A DNA stretch of 64,000 nucleotides, from the NCBI RefSeq assembly GCF_025290835.2, contig NZ_JAOCQD020000001.1:1240001-1304000 (forward strand), given 5' to 3'. This DNA comes from Aquabacterium sp. OR-4. GTDB lineage: Bacteria > Pseudomonadota > Gammaproteobacteria > Burkholderiales > Burkholderiaceae_C. The translations under genes and the position numbers were made by a program. A model generated the notes under the pieces. That model ran no database searches, had not been told where the DNA came from, and saw nothing but the letters and a program-made list of their open reading frames with translations. Shown piece after piece: positions 37,063-51,984 of the stretch (positions within the stretch are counted from its first letter, which is position 1; each line of letters starts with the position of its first letter).

Positions 37063-38174
37063 ATGTGGCCGACGCACGGAGCGCAAGCGCTGGTGCTGAT
37101 CGTGGACGACAACCCCGAGAACCTCACGGTGATCGGTGAACTGCTGCATCCCGAGTTCTCGGTGCGCGCTGCCAATGGCGGCCGCCGCGCCATCGACCTG
37201 GCCCAGCTGCACCCGCAGCCCGACCTGATCCTGCTCGATGTGATGATGCCCGACATCGACGGCTTCGAGGTGCTGCGCCAGCTGCGCGCCATGCCCGCTA
37301 CGGCCGCCATCCCGGTGCTCTTTCTCACCGCGCTGGACGATGCCGACAGCGAGGCCCATGCGCTGCGCCTGGGGGCGGGCGACTTCATCACCAAGCCGAT
37401 CCGGGCGCCCAGCCTGCTGGCCCGGGTGCGCACCCATGTGGCGTTGAAGCAGGCCCGCAAGCGCCTCGACACCGGCCCGCTGCATGCGCCGTCCGCGGCC
37501 GGCTGGCAGCACAGCGGCCTCGGTCTGCTGCAGCAGCTGGCGCGCAGCTGCCACCCCGATGGCCAGCGCCACCTCGAGCAGGTGGCCGGCGTGGTGGCGG
37601 TGCTGGGTGAAGAGTTGCGCCGCAGCGGCGTCTACCCCGAGGCGCATGCGCCGGGCTGGCTGCAGGCGCTGGTCCAGGCCGCGCCGCTGCACGACATCGG
37701 CAATGCCGCGGTGCCCGAGCGCATCCTGGCCAAGCCCGAGGCGCTGAACGCCGGCGAGTGGAATGCCGTGCGCGCCCATGCCCGGCTGGGCGCCGACGCC
37801 CTGGTGCAGCTGACGGTGCAGGACGGCCCCCAGCCCACGCTGGTGCGCTGCGCACGCGAGATCGCCCGCAGCCACCACGAGCGCTGGGACGGCCGCGGCT
37901 ACCCCGATTGCCTGGCCGGCCTGGCCATTGCGCTGACGGCGCGGGTGACCAGCGTGGCCGACGCCTTCACCGCCATGCTGGCGCCGCGGCCCCATCGGCC
38001 GGCGCTGAGCCTGGCGCAGGCGCGCGAGGCCATCCGCGACGGCCGTGGCCAGCAGTTCGATCCCGCCGTTGTGGATGCCTTCGAAGCCCGCTTCGACGCG
38101 CTGGCCGCGCTGATGGCGGCGCCGGCCACTGCCGTGCTGGACGAGCCTGGCCTGGCTGCGGGCCTGGCCGCCTG

Positions 38175-38175
<1 letters not shown>
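37063..38175 (+). CDS. RpfG-like response regulator with HD-GYP domain
   Basis: A 370-aa protein. ATG 37063 follows GGGAG at good spacing. The receiver domain has D59 ([12 protein letters not shown]) and the Lys in FITKPI. An HD-GYP phosphodiesterase domain follows, with H210-D211, HH in [12 protein letters not shown] and GYP at 279-281, so it should hydrolyse c-di-GMP. The usual HDIGK reads HDIGN here (N214), replacing a lysine conserved in active members, so activity may be altered. The stop shares its last base with the ATG of the next gene (TGATG, 38173-38177), so it is strictly coupled to the hybrid kinase that probably controls it. Confidence 0.92.
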
Positions 38176-41896
<3,721 letters not shown>

Positions 41897-41903
<7 letters not shown>

Positions 41904-42745
41904 CGGTAGACGCCGCGGCCGCTCTTGCGGCCCAGCCAGCCGGCGGCCACCATCTCCTTGAGCAGCGGCGCCGGGCGGTACTTCGAGTCGGCAAACTCGG
42001 CCACATACACCTCCATCACCGCCAGGCACACGTCCAGGCCGATCATGTCGGCCAGCGCCAGCGGGCCGATCGGCTGGTTGCAGCCCAGCTTCATGCCGGC
42101 GTCGATGTCCTCGGCGGTGGCGGCGCCCTCGGCCAGCACGAAGAAGGCCTCGTTGATCATTGGGATCAGGATGCGGTTGACCACGAAGCCCGGCGCGTTC
42201 TTCACCGAGATCGGCGTCTTGCCCAGGGCCACGGCCAGCGCCTTCACCGCGTCGTGCGTGGCATCGCTGGTGGCCAGGCCGCGGATCAGCTCCACCAGCG
42301 CCATCATCGGCACCGGGTTGAAGAAGTGCATGCCGATGAAACGATCGGGCCGCGAGGTGGCGGCGGCCAGCTTGGTGATCGAGATCGAGCTGGTGTTGGT
42401 GGCGATGATCGCCTCGGCCGGCAGCTGGGCATCCAACTGGGCCAGGATCTTGCGCTTGAGCGCCTCGTTCTCGGTGGCCGCCTCGATCACCAGCGGGCAG
42501 GCCGTCAGCGCGGCGTAGTCGGTGCCGGCCTGGATGCGGGCCAGCGCCGCGTCCTTCTCGGCCACGCTCAGCTTGTCCTTCTTGATCAGGCGGTCGAAGC
42601 TGCCGGCAATGGTGGCCAGGCCCTTGTCGACGGCGGCCTGCGCCACATCCACCATCACCACGTTCAGGCCGCTTTGCGCGCACACCTGGGCGATGCCGTT
42701 GCCCATGGTGCCGGCGCCGATGATGCCGACGGTTCGAATGCTCAT
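41897..42745 (-). CDS. hbd: 3-hydroxybutyryl-CoA dehydrogenase
   Basis: A 282-aa NAD(P)-dependent dehydrogenase interconverting 3-hydroxyacyl-CoA and acetoacetyl-CoA-type ketoacyl-CoA. The Rossmann motif [11 protein letters not shown], the catalytic His-Glu region ([19 protein letters not shown]), [10 protein letters not shown] and the C-terminal [12 protein letters not shown] are typical of Hbd/PaaH. ATG 42745 has AAGGAG before it. It lies downstream of a beta-ketothiolase on the same strand, giving two consecutive steps of C4 or short-chain beta-oxidation or PHB metabolism. A strong hairpin separates them. PaaH (phenylacetate route) cannot be excluded. Confidence 0.93.
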
Positions 42746-42784
42746 GTGTGCTCCTTGCGAGTGACTTGACAGCGGAAATGAAAG

Positions 42785-42828
42785 CAGGGCAGGTAGCGTG
42801 CTGCAACGCAGCAAGCTTACCTGCCCTG
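42785..42828 (-). terminator. Strong hairpin between thiolase and hbd genes
   Basis: An outer 11-bp stem CAGGGCAGGTA/TACCTGCCCTG encloses an inner 6-bp stem TGCTGC/GCAGCA with an AAC loop. On the minus strand it is followed by CTTTCATTTCC. It can act as an intrinsic terminator after the thiolase gene; 39 bp then remain before the hbd ATG, which would need a promoter of its own or read-through. Confidence 0.6.
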
Positions 42829-42868
42829 TGTGGCGGCGATGCGCCGCCGGCGACTCAGAGGGGAGGGC

Positions 42869-44056
42869 TCAGGTTCGTTCGATGATCGCCGCGATGCCCT
42901 GGCCGCCGCCGATGCACATGGTCACCAGCGCATAGCGGCCACCGGTGCGGTGCAGCTCGTAGATCGCCTTGGTGGTGATCACCGCGCCGGTGGCGCCGAT
43001 CGGGTGGCCCAGCGAGATGCCCGAGCCGTTCGGGTTGACCTTGGCCGGATCGAGGCCCAGCTCCTTGACCACGGCGCAGGCCTGGGCGGCAAAGGCTTCG
43101 TTGCTCTCGATCACGTCGAGATCGGCCACCGACAGGCCGGTGCGCTCGAGCAGCTTGCGCGTGGCCGGCACCGGGCCGATGCCCATGATCGTGGGCTCGA
43201 CGCCGGCATGCGCATAGCCCACCAGCCGGGCCAGCGGCTTCAGGCCCTGGGCCTTGACCGCATCGCCGCTGGCCATCACCACGGCGGCGGCGCCGTCGTT
43301 GATGCCCGAGGCATTGCCGGCGGTGACGGCGCCGTCCTTCTTGAACGCCGGCTTCATCTTGCCCAGCGTGTCCATCGTGGTGTCGGCCTTCACATGCTCG
43401 TCGGTGTCGAAGGCCAGCTCGCCCTTGCGGGTCTTGAGCATCACCGGAACGATCTGCTCCTTGAAGCGCCCGGCGGCGATGGCCGCGGCGGCGCGGCGGT
43501 GGCTCTCCACCGCCAGCTCGTCCATCTGCTGACGGCTGATGCCGTACTGCTCGCCCACGTTCTCGGCCGTGATGCCCATGTGGATCTTGTGGAACGGGTC
43601 GTGCAGCGCGCCCACCATCAGGTCGATCATCTGCACATCGCCCATGCGCGCACCAAAACGGGCCGAAGGCACCAGATAGGCGCCGCGCGACATCACCTCG
43701 CAGCCGGCGCCGATGGCCACCTCGGCATCGCCCAGTGCGATCGACTGCGCCGCCGAAACAATGGCCTGCAGGCCCGAGCCGCACAGGCGGTTGACGTTGA
43801 AGGCCGGCACCTCCTTGGGCAGGCCGGCGTTCACCGCGGCCAGGCGGCTGAGGTAGCAGTCGCGCGGCTCGGTGGTGACCACCGTGCCCATGGCCAGGTG
43901 GCCCACCCGCTCGGGCGCCACGCCCGAGCGCTCGAGCGCGGCCTTCACCACCAGGGTGGCCAGATCGGTGGGCGCGGTGTCCTTCAGGGCACCGCCGAAG
44001 GTGCCGATGGCGGTGCGCGCGGCGGCAACGAAATAGACCTCACGGGGCAGGCTCAT
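42869..44056 (-). CDS. bktB: Acetyl-CoA C-acetyltransferase / beta-ketothiolase (BktB-like)
   Basis: A 395-aa thiolase. Nucleophile C92 is in NVNRLCGSGLQAI, the His is in SLGHPIGATGA and the second Cys is in TMCIGGGQG. N-terminal EVYFVAAARTAIGTFGGAL and overall length match BktB/PhaA-type enzymes, which condense or cleave acyl-CoA and acetyl-CoA in PHB synthesis and beta-oxidation. ATG 44056 is preceded by GAGGAG. It is upstream of hbd on the same strand and divergent from a hybrid kinase gene. The choice of bktB over phaA is by sequence flavour, not proof. Confidence 0.9.
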   Translation of the reverse strand: MSLPREVYFVAAARTAIGTFGGALKDTAPTDLATLVVKAALERSGVAPERVGHLAMGTVVTTEPRDCYLSRLAAVNAGLPKEVPAFNVNRLCGSGLQAIVSAAQSIALGDAEVAIGAGCEVMSRGAYLVPSARFGARMGDVQMIDLMVGALHDPFHKIHMGITAENVGEQYGISRQQMDELAVESHRRAAAAIAAGRFKEQIVPVMLKTRKGELAFDTDEHVKADTTMDTLGKMKPAFKKDGAVTAGNASGINDGAAAVVMASGDAVKAQGLKPLARLVGYAHAGVEPTIMGIGPVPATRKLLERTGLSVADLDVIESNEAFAAQACAVVKELGLDPAKVNPNGSGISLGHPIGATGAVITTKAIYELHRTGGRYALVTMCIGGGQGIAAIIERT

Positions 44057-44415
44057 GGCTGTCTCCTCAACATGGATGGGAACCCCCAGCTTAGAAGCCG
44101 CAAATTGCAGTGACCTGACAACTTACGCACAGGATTGAAGATAACGTCCATTTGACGTGTGCTTGATCGCACGTGCGGCGCCTGTGCCACCTAGAGTGAA
44201 GGCCGAGCGTGCCGGTCGGTCACGTGGTCAATGCCCGTTGCGGGTGCGGAGGAGGGGATGCGGTTGCCAGCAGGGCCAGGCGCGTGGGCGGTTTTTCAGG
44301 CAGCTCAAGGCATGGCGGCAGCCGCCCGCAGTCAGACTGCCACGGGCCCGGGGTGCTGCCCTTGAGCCGCCGCAAGTTCGGGCCCGATGGCGTGGCCGGC
44401 CACAGTGCGCGCCGC
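44057..44415. promoter_or_regulatory. Divergent promoter region between thiolase and hybrid kinase genes
   Basis: The first 110 bp are markedly AT-richer than their surroundings. They hold inverted repeats ACGTC-N5-GACGT (44144-44158) and the palindrome GCACGTGC (44169-44176). On the thiolase strand TTGTCA at 44116-44121 is followed, at a long spacing, by TTCTAA, a weak promoter candidate. A 35-codon ORF (44258-44365) directly follows GGAGGAGGGG in a frame different from the kinase; its coding status is unknown. Confidence 0.4.
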
Positions 44416-47448
<3,033 letters not shown>

Positions 47449-47471
47449 AGGCCGCGGCCTACACTGACGGC

Positions 47472-48593
47472 ATGAAAGACGTCGTCATCTCCGGCACCGG
47501 CCTGTACCGGCCGCCCCACACGATCACCAACGAAGAATTGGTGGCTTCCTACAACGCCTATGCCGATCTCCAGAACCAGCAGCACGCGGCGGCCATTGCC
47601 GCTGGCGAGCGCCAGGCGCTGGTGCATTCGAGCGTTGAGTTCATCGAGAAAGCCTCGGGCATCCAGCAGCGCTACGTGATCGCCAAGGAAGGCGTGCTCG
47701 ACCCGCGGCGCATGAAACCGCACTTTGATCCGCGCCCCGACGACCAGATCTCGCTGATGGCCGAGATCGCGGTCGATGCCGCGGCCAAGGCGCTGGCGGC
47801 CGCCCAGGTGGAGGCCGGCGAGATCGACGCGGTGTACTGCGCAGCCGCCAACATGCAGCGCGCCTACCCGGCGATGGCCTGCGAGATCCAGGCAGCGCTG
47901 GGCGCCGGCGGCTTCGGCTTCGACATGAACGTGGCCTGCTCGTCGGCCACCTTCGCGATCGAGCAGGCCACCAACGCCGTGCGCACCGGCAGCGCGCAGC
48001 GGGTCTTGATCGTCAACCCCGAGATCACCTCGGCCCACCTCGAGTGGCGCGACCGCGACTGCCATTTCATCTTTGGCGACGTGTGCACGGCCGTCATCGT
48101 GGAAGCCGCCGACACCGCCCGCTCGTCCGACCGCTGGCAGGTGCTGGGCACCCGGCTGGCCACCAAGTTCTCGAACAACATCCGCAACAACGCGGGTTTT
48201 CTCAACCGCTGCGAGGACACCGACCCCGACGCCCGCGACAAGACCTTCATGCAGGAAGGCCGCAAGGTGTTCAAGGAAGTGGTGCCGATGGCCGCCGCGC
48301 ACATCGAGGGCCACCTGGCGGCGCTGGGCCATTCGCCCGCCCAGGTGCGGCGCTACTGGCTGCACCAGGCCAACCTGGGCATGAACCAGCTGATCATCAA
48401 GCGCCTGGTGGCTGGCGAGGTGGGCGACGACCTGGCGCCGATCATTCTGAGCGAGTACGCCAACACGGCGTCGGCGGGCTCGATCATCGCCTTCCACCAT
48501 CACCACGGCGATCTGGTGGCGGGTGATCTGGGGGTGATCTGCTCGTTCGGGGCAGGCTATTCGGTGGGCAGCGTGATCGTTCGCAAGCAGTAG
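47472..48593 (+). CDS. Beta-ketoacyl-ACP synthase III-like protein
   Basis: A 373-aa thiolase-fold condensing enzyme. The triad is intact: C156 (NVACSSATFAIE), H298 (WLHQANLGMN) and N331 (EYANTASAGS). At 373 residues it is longer than canonical FabH (about 317), with an insertion after the N terminus (NAYADLQNQQHAAAIAAGE) and a longer middle part. It belongs to the long KAS III group found in many betaproteobacteria, of which some members make specialised acyl chains. It starts 23 bp after the hybrid kinase gene. Whether it serves primary fatty acid synthesis is not clear from the sequence. Confidence 0.9.
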   Translation: MKDVVISGTGLYRPPHTITNEELVASYNAYADLQNQQHAAAIAAGERQALVHSSVEFIEKASGIQQRYVIAKEGVLDPRRMKPHFDPRPDDQISLMAEIAVDAAAKALAAAQVEAGEIDAVYCAAANMQRAYPAMACEIQAALGAGGFGFDMNVACSSATFAIEQATNAVRTGSAQRVLIVNPEITSAHLEWRDRDCHFIFGDVCTAVIVEAADTARSSDRWQVLGTRLATKFSNNIRNNAGFLNRCEDTDPDARDKTFMQEGRKVFKEVVPMAAAHIEGHLAALGHSPAQVRRYWLHQANLGMNQLIIKRLVAGEVGDDLAPIILSEYANTASAGSIIAFHHHHGDLVAGDLGVICSFGAGYSVGSVIVRKQ

Positions 48594-48740
48594 TTTTGGC
48601 TTGGGTTGGGGTGCTGGTGTTGAGCTGCCCAGGGGTGGCTTGCCTCGGTTGGTGCGCCAAAGCCGTGGGCGGGCAGGACGCAGCGGGCCACTGAAGCGGT
48701 CGGCCCGGCGGGCCGACTCCCCGGCACTGAACGGCTTGCC

Positions 48741-48803
48741 GGCCGCGCCGTACATTCAGCTCCGCCTGCCTGCGGCCGGCTGCGCACAGGTCCGGCGAGT
48801 CAG
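48741..48803 (+). repeat. Inverted repeat A, left arm
   Basis: This 63-base segment recurs in inverted orientation at 49124-49186 with about eight differences, most of them inside a central hairpin. The shared ends are GCGCCGTACATTCAGCTCCG and CTGCGCACAGGTCCGGCGAG. The hairpin (48764-48780, GCCTGCC-TGC-GGCCGGC) pairs 6 of 7 bases. Confidence 0.9.
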
Positions 48804-49022
48804 AGGGTCGATGCGCGCCTGCGGCGCGCCGGCCGCCAAACCGTCCAGCCCCGGCGCTTCACAGGCCCGCCGCGGCCTGCCCGTCCACGGCTTTGCGAGG
48901 CATGGGGGCTGGGCACGAACGCTTGGCGAGGCGCTGCTGGCCGCTGTGTGCTGGCCGTTGGGTGCTGGCCTTTGGCCGTTGGCTGTTGGCTGTTGGCCGG
49001 ACGCGCGCCACCGTGGTGTGAG

Positions 49023-49064
49023 CGATCGGGCCGGGCAGCGGGTGCGGCGGGCCGTGGGAAGCGG
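49023..49064 (+). repeat. Inverted repeat B, left arm
   Basis: This 42-base segment (core CCGGGCAGCGGGTGCGGCGG) recurs inverted at 49223-49264 with three differences. It lies between the two copies of repeat A, so the order along the block is A, B, inverted A, inverted B. Confidence 0.9.
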
Positions 49065-49123
49065 CGAGGCGCGCAGGCCCGAGGGCGGCGTGGGCCGGCG
49101 CAGCCGGACCGCGCTTCGTGCAA

Positions 49124-49186
49124 CTGACTCGCCGGACCTGTGCGCAGTGCGCCGCAGGCGCACGGAGCTGAATGTACGGCGCGCCC
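49124..49186 (-). repeat. Inverted repeat A, right arm
   Basis: The inverted copy of 48741-48803. Its central hairpin GTGCGCC-GCA-GGCGCAC (49147-49163) is a perfect 7-bp stem. Stem bases differ from the left arm on both sides while pairing is kept. Confidence 0.9.
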
Positions 49187-49222
49187 TCGGGCCGAGCACC
49201 GCAGCGCAGTCGCCGCAGGCGA

Positions 49223-49264
49223 CCGCTTCCGTCGGCCCGCCGCACCCGCTGCCCGGTCCGATCG
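49223..49264 (-). repeat. Inverted repeat B, right arm
   Basis: The inverted copy of 49023-49064 (39 of 42 bases match). It is directly preceded by the triloop hairpin GTCGCC-GCA-GGCGAC (49209-49223). Confidence 0.9.
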
Positions 49265-49373
49265 CCGGCTCGATCTCCGAAAGCCATACCCCCCAAGCCA
49301 AACACCCACACGCCAAGCCCCCCAAGCCAAGCGCGAAACGCCCGCAAGCCGACCGCGAAACGCCAGAGATCCC

Positions 49374-50042
49374 TCAGCGATACACCCCATCCCACCCCGC
49401 CGCCGGCAGCTCGGCACTCAAACCATCCGCGCTGGCCAATGGCCGGTTCATCTCGAAGATCTGCGCCGGGCCCACTGTGGCGTAGTCCATGTAGCCCAGG
49501 CGCAGCAGCGGCTCGGTGGCGGCGATGTCGAAGCGGCCGTCGCGCACGAAGTCGTCGTTGAGGTAGATGCCCACCACCTGGCCGATCACCAGCGTGTAGC
49601 TCGACTCGGCACCCGGCTTGTGCGGCGGCAGGGCCATGGTCTGCCACAGCCGGCACTCCAGCGCGGCAGGCGCTTCGGCCACGCGCGGTGCGGCAATGAA
49701 GCGCGACGGCGCCGCGGTCAGCCCGGCCAGTTCGAATTCGTCAACGCCGGGCTTCACCGGTGCCGAGCTGAGGTTCATCGCGTCCATCAGCGCCCGGGTG
49801 GCCAGCGAGCAGGTGAACTCGCCGGTGTCGAGCACGTTGCGCAGGCTGTCCTTCAGGCCGCCCGATGAAAACACCACCATGGGCGGCCGGTCGCTGATGG
49901 CGTTGAAGAAGCTGTAGGGTGCCAGGTTGCGCTGTCCCTGCCGGTTGACGGTGCCGATCCAGCCGATGGGCCGCGGCGCCACCAGGGCCTTGAAGGGGTC
50001 GTGCGGCAGGCCGTGGTCGCGGCTCAGGGCGTCGTAGTGCAT
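49374..50042 (-). CDS. Flavin reductase family protein (FMN-binding split barrel)
   Basis: A 222-aa protein from ATG 50042 (MHYDALSRDHGLPHDPF). The motif VAPRPIGWIGTVNRQGQRNLAPYS and FNAISDRPPMVVFSS define the flavin-reductase-like split barrel. The later part (FELAGLTAAPSRFIAAPRVAEAP) matches the branch found next to aromatic catabolic genes. It may reduce FMN for a partner monooxygenase or bind flavin for another reaction. It is divergent from the LysR gene (91-bp gap), an arrangement that suggests shared control by that regulator (inference). Confidence 0.9.
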   Translation of the reverse strand: MHYDALSRDHGLPHDPFKALVAPRPIGWIGTVNRQGQRNLAPYSFFNAISDRPPMVVFSSGGLKDSLRNVLDTGEFTCSLATRALMDAMNLSSAPVKPGVDEFELAGLTAAPSRFIAAPRVAEAPAALECRLWQTMALPPHKPGAESSYTLVIGQVVGIYLNDDFVRDGRFDIAATEPLLRLGYMDYATVGPAQIFEMNRPLASADGLSAELPAAGWDGVYR

Positions 50043-50133
50043 GGCGGGGCGGGGTAGTGAGGGAAGGGGGCTTGGGGACGCAGGGCCGCCAGTATCCCGG
50101 CGCCCGGGGGCCGGGTGCGTCGGCTGCGGGACA

Positions 50134-51072
50134 ATGCGCCGCGCCGTGAACCTCAAGCAACTCGAATACTTTGTGCACGTGGCCGAGCTGGGCAGCTTCA
50201 GCAAGGCCGCGCTGGTGCTCGACATCGCCCAGCCCGCGCTCAGCCGGCAGGTGCGCGCGCTCGAGACCGACCTGCGCGAGACCCTGCTGCTGCGCAACGG
50301 CCGCGGCGTCACGCTGACCCAGGCCGGCCAGCGCCTGTTCGAGCATGGCACGGCCATCCTGCAGTCGGTGGCGGCGGCGCGCAACGACATGGGCGCCTCG
50401 CGCGATGCGCCCACCGGCCGCATCACCGTGGGCCTGCCGCCCACGCTGAGCCGGCAGCTCACGCTGCCGCTGGTGGATGCCTTCCGGCGCCGCTGCCCGC
50501 TGGGCCGGCTGGCCATCGTGGAGGGTCTGTCGAGCCACATCGTCGAGTGGATCACCACCGGCCGGGTGGACGTGGGCCTGATGTACAACCCCGAGGCCCA
50601 GCCGGCGCTCGAGATCACGCCGGTGCTTGAAGAACCGCTGTGCCTGGTGTCGCCGGCCAGCGCGTCGGGCGGCACGGCGGCCAGCGCCGCACCGCTGCGC
50701 CAGCTGCCCGACTACCCGCTGATCGTGCCCGAGCGTGGCCACGCGGTACGCCGCCTGCTCGAAACCCGGGCCGCGCTGGCCGGTGTGCGGCTCGACATCG
50801 CGTGGGAGGTGTCGAGCATTGCCGCCATCGTCGAGTTGGTGTGCGCCGGCCATGGCCACGCGGTGCTGCATGCCAGCGCCGTGACCGCCTCGGGCCGGGC
50901 CGATCAGTTGCTGGTGCGCCCGCTGGTCGAGCCGCGCCTGGCCACCGTGCTGTGCCTGGCGGCCTCGGCGCACAAGCGCGCCAGCCCGCTGATGCGCCAG
51001 ACCAGCCGCCTGCTGGTGGAGCTGGCCCGCAGCCTGTCGCAGGGCGCGGCCGCGCAGTCGCAACCCGGCTGA
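50134..51072 (+). CDS. LysR-type transcriptional regulator of the pmd operon
   Basis: A 308-312-aa regulator. ATG 50134 gives MRRAVNLKQLEYF; GTG 50146 would start at the family-typical NLKQLEYF. The N-terminal winged helix (FSKAALVLDIAQPALSRQVR) and the periplasmic-binding-like effector domain are complete. It lies directly upstream of, and on the same strand as, the protocatechuate 4,5-cleavage operon and is divergent from a flavin reductase. By position it is the probable activator, with a pathway intermediate as inducer (inference). A small palindrome at 51152 in the following gap is a possible site. Confidence 0.9.
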   Translation: MRRAVNLKQLEYFVHVAELGSFSKAALVLDIAQPALSRQVRALETDLRETLLLRNGRGVTLTQAGQRLFEHGTAILQSVAAARNDMGASRDAPTGRITVGLPPTLSRQLTLPLVDAFRRRCPLGRLAIVEGLSSHIVEWITTGRVDVGLMYNPEAQPALEITPVLEEPLCLVSPASASGGTAASAAPLRQLPDYPLIVPERGHAVRRLLETRAALAGVRLDIAWEVSSIAAIVELVCAGHGHAVLHASAVTASGRADQLLVRPLVEPRLATVLCLAASAHKRASPLMRQTSRLLVELARSLSQGAAAQSQPG

Positions 51073-51151
51073 GCCGCTGGCAGGCCAGCACGGCCGCAAG
51101 AGGGGCGTGCGCGGCGCCCAGGGCATGGCCATGCTGGCATGCCGATGCGGC

Positions 51152-51162
51152 ATAGCTGCTAT
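51152..51162. promoter_or_regulatory. Palindrome upstream of the pmd operon, possible LysR site
   Basis: ATAGC-T-GCTAT, extended outward by GGC/GCC (51148-51166 with one bulge), in the 179-bp gap between the LysR gene and the first operon gene. LysR sites are short interrupted palindromes of this sort. Size and position fit; binding is not shown. Confidence 0.35.
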
Positions 51163-51251
51163 CGCCAGCCATGCCTTTGCGGCGTGGCGGTGCAGGACAA
51201 GAATGCGCGCACCCTGCAGCACCACCGGTGGTTGTCGCCACCGCCCGCGCC

Positions 51252-51956
51252 ATGTCCAGCACCCCCCCTGCGCCCGTGATCCGCGGCATCTCGTCGATGG
51301 CCACCCGCGCCATCCTGGGCGAACTGGCGCAGGACTGGCAGCGGCGCAGCGGCCAGGCGGTGGCCATCGAGTCGGTGGGTGGGGTGGACGCCGCCAAGCG
51401 TGTGCTGGCCGGCGAGGCCTTCGATGTGGTGATCCTGGCCTCGGACGCCATCGACAAGCTGCTGGCCGCCGGCCGCCTGCTGGCCGGCAGCAAGGTGGAT
51501 CTCACCCGCTCGGGCGTGGCCGTGGCCGTGGCCGCCGGCGCGCCGCAGCCCGATCTGTCCAGCGAGGACAGTGTGCGCGCGGCCGTGCTGGCGGCGCCCA
51601 GCCTGGGCTATTCCACCGGCCCCAGCGGCGTGGCGCTGGCCAGGCTGTTCGAGCGCTGGGGCATTGCCCAGCAGATCGCGCCGCGCATCGTCACGCCGCC
51701 GCCCGGCGTGCCGGTGGGCCAGCTGGTGGCCCGCGGCGAGATCGCGCTGGGCTTTCAGCAGCTCAGCGAGCTGATCGCGCTGCCGGGCATTGCCGTGGTC
51801 GGCCCGCTGCCGCCGGCCATCCAGATCGACACCGTGTTCTCGGGCGCCGTGTGCGCCGACAGCACCCGGCCCGACGCCGTGCGCGCACTGCTGGCCGCCA
51901 TGGCCGCACCCGAGGCCGCTGCCACCAAAGTTCGCCACGGCATGGCTGCCGCCTGA
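51252..51956 (+). CDS. ModA-like (type 2 periplasmic binding fold) protein without signal peptide
   Basis: A 234-aa protein from ATG 51252. It has the ModA/extracellular-solute-binding pattern: RGISSMATRAILGELAQDW, VDAAKRVLAGEAFDVVILAS, LGYSTGPSGVALARLFERWG and GEIALGFQQLSEL. The start (MSSTPPAPVIRGISS) has no hydrophobic signal, so it should stay in the cytoplasm, unusual for this fold. It is the first gene after the LysR regulator, before the OMA hydratase gene. A role as ligand sensor, chaperone or the missing isomerase of the pathway is conceivable; none is supported by a motif. Confidence 0.8.
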   Translation: MSSTPPAPVIRGISSMATRAILGELAQDWQRRSGQAVAIESVGGVDAAKRVLAGEAFDVVILASDAIDKLLAAGRLLAGSKVDLTRSGVAVAVAAGAPQPDLSSEDSVRAAVLAAPSLGYSTGPSGVALARLFERWGIAQQIAPRIVTPPPGVPVGQLVARGEIALGFQQLSELIALPGIAVVGPLPPAIQIDTVFSGAVCADSTRPDAVRALLAAMAAPEAAATKVRHGMAAA

Positions 51957-51984
51957 GCTGGGCCACAAGCGCCACACGAGCGCG

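Larger units (their letters stand above)
48594..49373. other. 780-bp non-coding block of structured repeats
   Basis: No credible gene on either strand; the open frames here are Arg/Pro/Ala-rich and mirror each other because of the inverted repeats. It holds inverted repeat pairs A and B, several TGC/GCA-triloop hairpins, a palindromic stem GTCGGCCC-GGC-GGGCCGAC (48699-48717), a 7-bp tandem GTTGGCT/C x3 (48978-48998) and a C-rich, AAGCC-rich stretch (49289-49363). It looks like a cluster of dispersed intergenic repeat elements between fabH-like and flavin reductase genes. Confidence 0.75.

Noticed and set aside
44209..44415. A 69-residue N-terminal extension of the second hybrid kinase
   Set aside because: Composition is unlike a protein domain, and it runs through the divergent promoter region; ATG 44416 leads straight into the first membrane helix.
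48756..49417. Several 130-290-aa frames in the 48.6-49.4 kb block
   Set aside because: They differ by strand yet share Arg/Pro/Ala motifs because the DNA is inverted-repeat; no start signals or domains. Treated as non-coding.
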